Position numbers and translations under genes: made by a program. The notes beneath the pieces are model-generated. The model had not been told where the DNA came from and did not search any database. It was given only the letters and a program-made list of their open reading frames with translations. A stretch of DNA of 64,000 bases from an uncultured Flavobacteriales bacterium (GTDB lineage: Bacteria > Bacteroidota > Bacteroidia > Palsa-965), in assembly GCA_903873905.1 (NCBI GenBank), contig CAIQQJ010000115.1:1-64000 (forward strand). The letters are read 5' to 3'. Shown here one piece after another: positions 19,531 through 26,349 of this stretch; the stretch's first letter is position 1, and every line of letters begins with the position of its first letter.

Positions 19531-19538
19531 AAAGGAGG
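19531..19538 (+). promoter_or_regulatory. strong Shine-Dalgarno site before gldK
   Basis: AAAGGAGG, five bases before the ATG at 19544. Most other genes in the window have no such site. Similar sites precede gldM (AAGGAG, 21963-21968), gldN (AAGGAGG, 23625-23631) and the gldN paralog (AAAGGAA, 24682-24688). Confidence 0.8.
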
Positions 19539-19543
19539 CACAA

Positions 19544-20989
19544 ATGAAACGATTATTGTTTGTGGGCGTTATTGCCATCTTATTGCTAAATTCCTGTGAA
19601 ACAGAGAATGGGCAATTGATGGGCGTTCAAAATCGCCCCGCATGGTATCCATTGGATCCGTTCGGAATGTTGTATTGCGGAATGGGCAGTTACAACATGG
19701 GACCAAGTGATGAGGATATTCCTTATGCACATACCACCAAGTCAAAAACGGTGTCAGTGCAAGCTTTTTATCTGGACCAAACAGAAATTTCCAATAATGA
19801 ATATCGTCAGTTCGTATACTATGTACGTGACTCACTGGCCCGTCGTCTATTGGCTACTAATGGATTTGAAGATGATTATCTCATTCCTGAAGAAGAATGG
19901 CATGGATATGAGGACAATGGTCCTGTCTATGTTGGAGATGATATGCCACAGGATCCTTATTTGCCATTAAATTGGGAAGAGAAAGTTCGTTGGGATGCAA
20001 CTGATCCTGACTATAAAGCAGCGTTAAACGACATGTATCTTCCAGCTGAAGAACGTTTCTGGCATCGCAAAGAAATTGATACACGTAAGTTGATTTATGA
20101 ATATTACCGTATTGATTTGCGAACAGCTGCTCAAAAGACAAACCGTTATATTCCTAAGACGACACCTAATCCGTCCGAAAATGGTAGAGTAATGCCTACT
20201 CGTGATCAAGGTAATTATGATGTTAGTTCACGACGAGTTACCGCCAATGGAGTTGACCGAAGCGTTTTTATTGTGAAGGATGTTATTAACGTTTATCCTG
20301 ATACACTTGCTTGGGTGCATGATTTCTCGTATGCATTTAACGAGCCGATGACTAATATGTATTTCTGGCATCCATGTTATGATGACTATCCGGTTGTGGG
20401 TGTAACTTGGAAGCAAGCTCGTGCCTTCTGCATTTGGCGTACTCAATTATTGAACAACTTCCTTGAGGCTAATAGTGAGGTTGCTGTTCAAGATTTCCGA
20501 CTGCCAACTGAGTCAGAGTGGGAATATGCTGCAAGAGGCGGTCTACAATTGAGTGCATACCCTTGGGGTGGTCCTTACATTCGTAATGCTCGTGGATGTT
20601 TCCTCGGAAACTTTAAGCCTATGCGCGGATCGTATATTGATGATGGAGGTTTCCACACTGTAAAAATCATGTCTTACAATCCAAATGATTGGGGTTTCTA
20701 TTGCATGGCAGGAAACGCTGCAGAATGGACTTCCTGTGCATTTGATGAGTCTGCGTATGATTTCATGCATGATTTAAACCCTGATTATCAGTATGAAACA
20801 ACTGTCCAAGATGAAAAAACTGCTCCCGTACTTTGTCGTAAAGTAATACGTGGTGGTTCTTGGAAGGATGTAGGTTTCTATCTTCAAACAAGTACTAAGT
20901 CTTACGAGTATCAAGATACAGCAAAATGTTACGTTGGTTTCCGTTGTGCCATGACATTCCTTGGCCGTTCGAAAGACGACGATTTATAG
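19544..20989 (+). CDS. gldK: gliding motility lipoprotein GldK (T9SS ring component)
   Basis: Periplasmic-facing outer-membrane lipoprotein that with GldN forms the T9SS ring (PorK/PorN in Porphyromonas). The lipobox LLNSC places the lipidated Cys at 18. The body is an FGE-sulfatase-like fold: QTEISNNEYRQFVYYV, VGVTWKQARAFCIWR, LPTESEWEYAARGG, AGNAAEWTSCAF, RKVIRGGSWKD, and CYVGFRCAM. The fold is structural here; the catalytic cysteines of formylglycine-generating enzymes are not expected. Followed by gldL after 64 bp. The gene carries a strong Shine-Dalgarno site. Confidence 0.96.
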   Translation: MKRLLFVGVIAILLLNSCETENGQLMGVQNRPAWYPLDPFGMLYCGMGSYNMGPSDEDIPYAHTTKSKTVSVQAFYLDQTEISNNEYRQFVYYVRDSLARRLLATNGFEDDYLIPEEEWHGYEDNGPVYVGDDMPQDPYLPLNWEEKVRWDATDPDYKAALNDMYLPAEERFWHRKEIDTRKLIYEYYRIDLRTAAQKTNRYIPKTTPNPSENGRVMPTRDQGNYDVSSRRVTANGVDRSVFIVKDVINVYPDTLAWVHDFSYAFNEPMTNMYFWHPCYDDYPVVGVTWKQARAFCIWRTQLLNNFLEANSEVAVQDFRLPTESEWEYAARGGLQLSAYPWGGPYIRNARGCFLGNFKPMRGSYIDDGGFHTVKIMSYNPNDWGFYCMAGNAAEWTSCAFDESAYDFMHDLNPDYQYETTVQDEKTAPVLCRKVIRGGSWKDVGFYLQTSTKSYEYQDTAKCYVGFRCAMTFLGRSKDDDL

Positions 20990-21053
20990 ATTTAAATTCC
21001 CCTATCAACGATTAACTAACCCGAGTACTTAACCAACACAAACAAGCACAACA

Positions 21054-21923
21054 ATGAGTGATAAGAATAGTGTCTTCGAGAGTAAGAAGTGGAAACTCTT
21101 CATGGCTAAACTTTATGGCTTCGGAGCGGCAGTAGTAATTATTGGAGCTCTTTTCAAGATTCAGCATTGGCCAGGTGCCAGTTATATGTTGACTATTGGT
21201 CTTGGAACCGAGGCTGTTATTTTCTTTTTCTCCGCATTTGAACCTATTCATGAGGAAATTGACTGGACACTGGTCTATCCTGAATTAGCAGGAATGACTG
21301 AAGAGGAAAAACGTAAAGAGCAGCTTGAGGAGAAAGGTGAAGAAACATCACTCACACAGCAATTAGACAAAATGCTTGAGGAAGCCAAAATTGGACCGGA
21401 ACTTCTCGAGAGTTTGGGAGCTGGAATGCGCGGTCTTTCCGAAAGTGTTACTAAAATGGGAGATATTGCTGATGCTAGTGTTGCATCAAAAGATTTCACT
21501 GATAACATAACAAAAGCAACAACAAATGTTGATCAGCTTTCTCAGGCTTATCAGCGTGCAAATGATAGCGTAAGTTCTTCAGTTGATCAACTTGCAGGAG
21601 CGTACACTCGTGCATCAAAAACTCTTGAAGTATTTGCTACTGCCAATGAAGATTCTGCAAATTATAGCGAGCAACTTGGAAAAGTTTCCAAGAATCTTTC
21701 TGCACTTAATGCAGCATATGAATTGCAACTTCAAGGTTCAAACGAGCATCTTAAAGCAACTAATTCACTTTACGAAGGAATCAATACAGTTCTTACGAAT
21801 CTTAACGATTCAATGGACGATACACGCAGATACCGTACGGAAATTAGCAGTCTTGCAACCAATCTTGAAGCGCTCAATACGGTTTATGGCAATATGCTGA
21901 CCGCAATGAACGTGCGTAAATAA
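21054..21923 (+). CDS. gldL: gliding motility protein GldL (T9SS motor stator)
   Basis: Inner-membrane subunit of the proton-driven GldLM motor that powers T9SS and gliding. Two membrane helices (about 20-35 LYGFGAAVVIIGALFK and 44-62 YMLTIGLGTEAVIFFFSAF) surround the conserved KIQHWPG turn. Lys35 and Glu53 match the intramembrane charged pair known to matter in GldL of other species (Lys27/Glu49 in F. johnsoniae numbering). The remaining 220 residues are cytoplasmic and coiled-coil rich (Ala/Ser/Gln heptads, KASTNVDQLSQAYQRA-type). 289 residues is long compared with the shortest GldL. No Shine-Dalgarno site, unlike its neighbours. Confidence 0.95.
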   Translation: MSDKNSVFESKKWKLFMAKLYGFGAAVVIIGALFKIQHWPGASYMLTIGLGTEAVIFFFSAFEPIHEEIDWTLVYPELAGMTEEEKRKEQLEEKGEETSLTQQLDKMLEEAKIGPELLESLGAGMRGLSESVTKMGDIADASVASKDFTDNITKATTNVDQLSQAYQRANDSVSSSVDQLAGAYTRASKTLEVFATANEDSANYSEQLGKVSKNLSALNAAYELQLQGSNEHLKATNSLYEGINTVLTNLNDSMDDTRRYRTEISSLATNLEALNTVYGNMLTAMNVRK

Positions 21924-21978
21924 ACCACAAGTGAAGTAGTATTTGAATATTAACTTTAAAAGAAGGAGATTTTAGAAA

Positions 21979-23613
21979 ATGTCAGGTGGTAAACAGACTC
22001 CCCGCCAGAAGATGATCGGTATGATGTACCTCGTACTGACTGCTCTTCTCGCGCTCAATATTTCGAAAGAAATTATCAATGCCTTTATCACTATTGATAA
22101 TGGATTGAAAAATACGAACTCTAATTTTGACAATAAAAATCAAATGACCTATACGGCATTTGAGAAAGCAAAGCAAAATGATGAGAAAAAGGCGGCCATC
22201 CCATACGCAAATGCGATGAAAGCTAAAAAACTCTCCGCTGACCTTTGTGCGTATATCACTAGTCTTCGTGGTAAAATAGTTAATCTTTCTGCAGGTTTTG
22301 ATGAAAAATCAAAAGTGGGAGACACATTACGTCTCACCTTGTTAGAAAAACCAGATGATTATGATAATCCAACCCACTTCATGATTGGAAGTGACCCCGC
22401 TAATGTTACTGGTGAAGCAAAACCTTTGAAAGCAGCTTTGATCAAATATTATGATGATTTGACAAAACTATTACCAGAAAAATCACAAAAAGATTTTTCA
22501 ACCCGAATCAAACCTTCTGTTCCAACAGAAAAAGTTTACTCCGGTGAAGAAAAAGAAATGATTACATGGGAGAGGTATAATTTTTACCATGCACCTATTG
22601 TGGCGGCAATTGCACAAATGGACAGAATTATTAATGATGTAAAGAATGCCGAAGGAGATGCTGTTAATGAATTGTTTAATTCTGTAAATGCGAATGACTT
22701 TAAGTTTGATAAGCTAACAGCTAAAGTCGTGGCGCCTACTAGTTATGTTTTCACTGGTGACCATTATACTGCAGACGTTTTCGTAGCTGCTTTTAATTCA
22801 ACGCAAAACCCAAGTATTTGGCTTTGTGAACATGATAGCGTAAAACCATATGCTGTAAAACCAGGAACTCCTATTGACTCTACATCTGTAAAAGTTGAAG
22901 CAGGAATGGGAAAATATGATGTTGTTGCTGGCGGTGTTGGTCTTCAAAAATGGGCTGGACTTATTCGCGTAAAAAAACCAGATGGAACATTTGATACTTA
23001 TCCTTTCAAACAAGAGTATATGGTAGCGGCTCCGTCGGCTGCGGTATTCCTTGAGAAAATGAACGTGTTCTATATTGGTGTTGATAATCCAATTTCAATT
23101 TCTGCAGCAGGTGTTGCTCCAAGTGATCTTTCACCTTCACTTAGTGGTGGTCAAATGAGATCAAGTGGCAAAGCTGGTTCTTATATTGTAACTGTTGCAA
23201 GTGGAACAGAAGCTACATTAAACGTAGGAGCAAAATTGAATGGCGTAAATAAATCAATGGGATCTTTCAAGTTCCGTGTTAAACGTGTACCTGATCCAGT
23301 AGCTTATGTAGGTAGCATTAAGGCAGATGGAATTATGTCTAAGGCAGAATTGCAGGCTACAAGTGGGGTTTTTGCAAAAATGGATAACTTCGATTTCGAT
23401 TTAAAATTCACAGTTGTATCATTCGTAATGTCAATGGGTGTTAACGGTGTATTCGTTGAGAAAAAAGCGGTGGGTCCGGCATTTACACCAGATATGAAAC
23501 AAGTATTGGCTGGCGCTAAACCAGGAAATAGAGTATTGTTTGAACAGGTAACAGTAAAAGGTCCTGATGGAACGCTTCGGAAAATTCCGGGCGTAAGCAT
23601 CAAAGTGAGATAA
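21979..23613 (+). CDS. gldM: gliding motility protein GldM (T9SS motor rotor/periplasmic shaft)
   Basis: Partner of GldL. One N-terminal membrane helix (MIGMMYLVLTALLALNIS, residues about 12-30) is preceded by the typical SGGKQTPRQ start. The large periplasmic part contains the four-domain D1-D4 string: a helical D1 (about 35-220) and beta-rich D2 to D4 (VVAPTSYVFTGDHYTADVFVA, VFYIGVDNPISISAAGV, and FKFRVKRVPDPVAYVG). The shaft spans the periplasm to meet the GldKN ring. AAGGAG lies 10 bases before the ATG. GldN follows after 26 bp, so gldL-gldM-gldN are clearly co-transcribed. Confidence 0.96.
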   Translation: MSGGKQTPRQKMIGMMYLVLTALLALNISKEIINAFITIDNGLKNTNSNFDNKNQMTYTAFEKAKQNDEKKAAIPYANAMKAKKLSADLCAYITSLRGKIVNLSAGFDEKSKVGDTLRLTLLEKPDDYDNPTHFMIGSDPANVTGEAKPLKAALIKYYDDLTKLLPEKSQKDFSTRIKPSVPTEKVYSGEEKEMITWERYNFYHAPIVAAIAQMDRIINDVKNAEGDAVNELFNSVNANDFKFDKLTAKVVAPTSYVFTGDHYTADVFVAAFNSTQNPSIWLCEHDSVKPYAVKPGTPIDSTSVKVEAGMGKYDVVAGGVGLQKWAGLIRVKKPDGTFDTYPFKQEYMVAAPSAAVFLEKMNVFYIGVDNPISISAAGVAPSDLSPSLSGGQMRSSGKAGSYIVTVASGTEATLNVGAKLNGVNKSMGSFKFRVKRVPDPVAYVGSIKADGIMSKAELQATSGVFAKMDNFDFDLKFTVVSFVMSMGVNGVFVEKKAVGPAFTPDMKQVLAGAKPGNRVLFEQVTVKGPDGTLRKIPGVSIKVR

Positions 23614-23639
23614 ACTAAATTCCCAAGGAGGGACGTCCA

Positions 23640-24503
23640 ATGAAAACGAACAAGTTTGTACTGGTTGCAATTTTAGCTTTCCTAGCGTTTGACACTGTCA
23701 AAGCTCAGGTCCTGGATCCGGTTTTTCCTGACCAAGTTTTTCTTCGCGAAAATACACGAACAAGAAAACCAATTCCTTACACTTATCTGCGTGAGGCGGA
23801 TGTAATGTGGTCGAAACGAGTTTGGCGTACTCTTGATCTTCGCGAGAAGTTCAATCATCCATTGTATTACCCAGAATCTCGAATCAATGATCGTCGTAGT
23901 CTTTTTGATGTAATAAAAGATGCACTTTTAGCTGGAGAAATTACTGCGTTTGACAATCCTGTATTTGACGATGAGTTCAAAGTCAAAATGTCTAAAGCTG
24001 CAATTGAAGCCACATTTGTTCAGTGGGATTCAACTGCACAAACAGAGGATCCAAATAATCCAGGTGTAATGATTTCTGCACCCGTTAAAACAGACCTTAA
24101 TTCCAATAACGTAAAAGCCTATTGGATGAAGGAAGACTGGTTTTTTGATAAACAACGTTCAGTAATGGATGTGCGTATTCTTGGACTTTGTCCAATGAGA
24201 GAGAAAGCAGATCCTGCAACAGGTGAGATTCTTGGATACTTGCCTTTGTTCTGGGTTTACTTTCCACAATGCCGACCAGTATTTGCAAAGGCTGAAGTTT
24301 ACAACACAAAAAATGATGGAGAGCGTCGTTCACTTGATGATATTTTCTGGAAACGAATGTTTGCAAGTTACATTCACAAAGAATCAAACGTTTACGATCG
24401 CACAGTTCCTGCTTATTTAACCAATCAGTTGGATCAGCTTCTTGAAGCAGAACGAATCAAAAATGACATTTTCGTTTTGGAACATGATTTGTGGCACTTG
24501 TAA
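23640..24503 (+). CDS. gldN: gliding motility protein GldN (T9SS ring component)
   Basis: Periplasmic partner of GldK in the T9SS ring. The signal peptide ends at VKAQ. The conserved core is ENTRTRKPIPYTYLREADVMWSKR-type followed by RTLDLREKFNHPLYYP, INDRRSLFDVIKDAL and FDNPVFDDEFKVKMS; toward the end WMKEDWFFDKQRSVMDVRILGLCP and PLFWVYFPQCRPVFAKAEVYN. AAGGAGG lies eight bases before the start. A strong terminator follows 18 bp after the stop, closing the gldK-L-M-N transcript. Length (287) is normal for the family. Confidence 0.96.
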   Translation: MKTNKFVLVAILAFLAFDTVKAQVLDPVFPDQVFLRENTRTRKPIPYTYLREADVMWSKRVWRTLDLREKFNHPLYYPESRINDRRSLFDVIKDALLAGEITAFDNPVFDDEFKVKMSKAAIEATFVQWDSTAQTEDPNNPGVMISAPVKTDLNSNNVKAYWMKEDWFFDKQRSVMDVRILGLCPMREKADPATGEILGYLPLFWVYFPQCRPVFAKAEVYNTKNDGERRSLDDIFWKRMFASYIHKESNVYDRTVPAYLTNQLDQLLEAERIKNDIFVLEHDLWHL

Positions 24504-24520
24504 TTTTAGAAAAAATAAAA

Positions 24521-24556
24521 AAAAGACCCTTCATAATTATGGAGGGTCTTTTTTTT
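24521..24556 (+). terminator. rho-independent terminator after gldN
   Basis: AAAAGACCCT and AGGGTCTTTT form a 10-bp stem around a 12-nt loop, followed by a T-run. It separates gldN from its paralog downstream. Confidence 0.92.
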
Positions 24557-24693
24557 GCTTTGTCTTTTTTAGTTTTGATTGAATTAAAAGCGCAGGAGAA
24601 ATTATTCTTCACATGTTGGTGACTTTTTAGCTGATGCGTTCTTATGCTTTCAGAAACGACCTAAAAGGGTTTAAACGAAAGAAAGGAACGCCA

Positions 24694-25611
24694 ATGAAAA
24701 CTATCCACCATCAAATCCAAGACCTCCGTGTCGAAAATAAAAAGCACTATGTGTGCACTTTATTTCTAATCAGTTTTATTTTTTCTGTTACGATTCTGGA
24801 TGCACAGCCAGTATTAAATCCGACATCTGAATTCGGTGAAACATTTTATATCAAAGAAAATTCCCGTACACGAAAGCCAACTCCCTACACCCATGAACGC
24901 GAGGGTGATGTTATGTGGTCAAAACGTGTTTGGCGCACTATAGATCTTCGTGAAAAATTCAATCACCCCATCTATTTTCCGGAAACACAAATCAATGATC
25001 GGAAAAGTTTATTCGATGTGATTAAGGGTGGCATACTCAGCGGTGAAATTTATGCTTATGACAATCCATTTTTTGATGATGAGTTCAAAGTGCGAATGAC
25101 CAAAGCTGCTGCTACAACCATGTTCTATTGGACGGACACAACACTTTTTGCAGACGATCCAAATAATCCCGATGGGCCACAAATTGCAGCGCCCGTAAAT
25201 TATGAATTGACTTCGAGAGACGTGAAACAATATTGGGTGAAAGAGGATTGGTTCTTTGACAAAGAACGCTCAGTAATGGATGTACGCATAATTGGCCTTT
25301 GTCCGCTGAAAGAAAAAACAGATCCAACAACAGGAGCAATGATTGGAGTGATGCCCCTTTTCTGGGTTTACTTCCCACAATGCAGAAATCTGTTTGCAAA
25401 ATCTGAAGTTTTCAATACAAAGAATGATGCGCAACGAAATACGTACGATGATCTTTTTCAAAAAAGAATGTTCTCGAGTTTTGTAAGAAAAGAATCAAAC
25501 GTTTATGATCGTGAAATTGCTTCTTATGCAACGGAAATTGACATTCAATTAGAAGCTGAACGTGTAAAGGATGATATTTTCAAAATGGAACATGACATGT
25601 GGCATTTGTAA
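24694..25611 (+). CDS. second GldN-family protein (GldO-like paralog)
   Basis: Paralog of GldN, nearly collinear with it: SRTRKPTPYTHEREGDVMWS, RTIDLREKFNHPIYFPE, FDVIKGGILSGEIYAYDNPFFDDEFKVRM, VKEDWFFDKERSVMDVRIIGLCP, PLFWVYFPQCRNLFAKSEVFN and the same MEHDMWHL end. I start at ATG 24694 because the leader AAAGGAACGCCAATGAAAAC parallels the gldN leader, whereas the ORF track start at 24634 adds 20 unrelated residues. Residues 1-37 form a long signal region. In F. johnsoniae the paralog GldO is partly redundant with GldN. Here a terminator separates the two, so it should have its own promoter, which I could not identify. Confidence 0.9.
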   Translation: MKTIHHQIQDLRVENKKHYVCTLFLISFIFSVTILDAQPVLNPTSEFGETFYIKENSRTRKPTPYTHEREGDVMWSKRVWRTIDLREKFNHPIYFPETQINDRKSLFDVIKGGILSGEIYAYDNPFFDDEFKVRMTKAAATTMFYWTDTTLFADDPNNPDGPQIAAPVNYELTSRDVKQYWVKEDWFFDKERSVMDVRIIGLCPLKEKTDPTTGAMIGVMPLFWVYFPQCRNLFAKSEVFNTKNDAQRNTYDDLFQKRMFSSFVRKESNVYDREIASYATEIDIQLEAERVKDDIFKMEHDMWHL

Positions 25612-25630
25612 ATGAAAATGCATTTTGGAA

Positions 25631-25663
25631 AAATGTCGAGTTAGCCAACTCGACATTTTTTTG
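25631..25663 (+). terminator. rho-independent terminator after the GldN paralog
   Basis: AAATGTCGAGTT and AACTCGACATTT make a perfect 12-bp stem with the tetraloop AGCC, followed by more T residues. It ends the plus-strand T9SS locus. Confidence 0.9.
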
Positions 25664-25772
25664 TTCGTACAAAGTGGAAAGGGAAATGTTGAGCCAAATA
25701 GATGTTTCCATTTTTCCCATTTTTAAAAATAAATAGTAGAAGTGACGCGATACAATAATATGAAGTTGTGTT

Positions 25773-25808
25773 AAAAAAGAACGTCCGGCCACACACAGCC
25801 AGACGTTC
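25773..25808 (-). terminator. rho-independent terminator of the dcw operon / yqeY
   Basis: On the minus strand GAACGTCTGGC and the near-complement GGCCGGACGTTC form a GC-rich stem followed by TTTTTT. It lies 24 bp past the yqeY stop codon, facing the plus-strand terminator at 25631. Confidence 0.85.
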
Positions 25809-25831
25809 ATTCACACACAATTAACACACAC

Positions 25832-26278
25832 TTAAACTTTGCTGAGCAATTCCTTGACGATAGTAGAAATCATTTTGCCATCGGCTTGCCCTGCATATTT
25901 TTTTGAAGCAGCACCCATAACTTTTCCCATATCAGCGGGAGAAGTGGCACCAAGTACATTAATCAATTCTTGAATTAAAGGACGAAGTTCAGCTTCACCC
26001 ATTTGTTTCGGAAGATATTCTTCGATGACATTGGCCTGGAATATTTCCACATCGCCCAAATCATTCCGATTTTGTTGTTTGTAAATCTCTGCAGTTTCTC
26101 TTCTCTTCTTCACTTCCTTCTGCATCACTTTGGCAGCTGATTCTTCTGTCAAACCTTCAGGAGATGTTTTCAATAATAAGATGGCAGATTTTATTGCACG
26201 TAATGCATCCAATCTACCTGCATCTCTTGCGAGCATTGCAGTTTTAATATCCGCATTAATCTTTTCCTCTATTGCCAT
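25832..26278 (-). CDS. GatB/YqeY domain protein
   Basis: 148-residue cytoplasmic helical protein of the YqeY family, homologous to the tail domain of GatB. The early segment ADIKTAMLARDAGRLDALRAI, the central VMQKEVKKRRETAEIYKQQNR and the end MGKVMGAASKKYAGQADGKMIS are characteristic. The family may act in amino-acyl-tRNA-related quality control; the exact role is not settled. It lies 71 bp after ftsZ and just before a terminator, a position common in Bacteroidota, so it is probably the last gene of the dcw transcript. Confidence 0.93.
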   Translation of the reverse strand: MAIEEKINADIKTAMLARDAGRLDALRAIKSAILLLKTSPEGLTEESAAKVMQKEVKKRRETAEIYKQQNRNDLGDVEIFQANVIEEYLPKQMGEAELRPLIQELINVLGATSPADMGKVMGAASKKYAGQADGKMISTIVKELLSKV

Positions 26279-26349
26279 TTTTATTTTTGAAAATTGCGGA
26301 TCCAGTTAAAACAACCAGATCCGCAGTGTATTATTACTAAACAGAAAGA

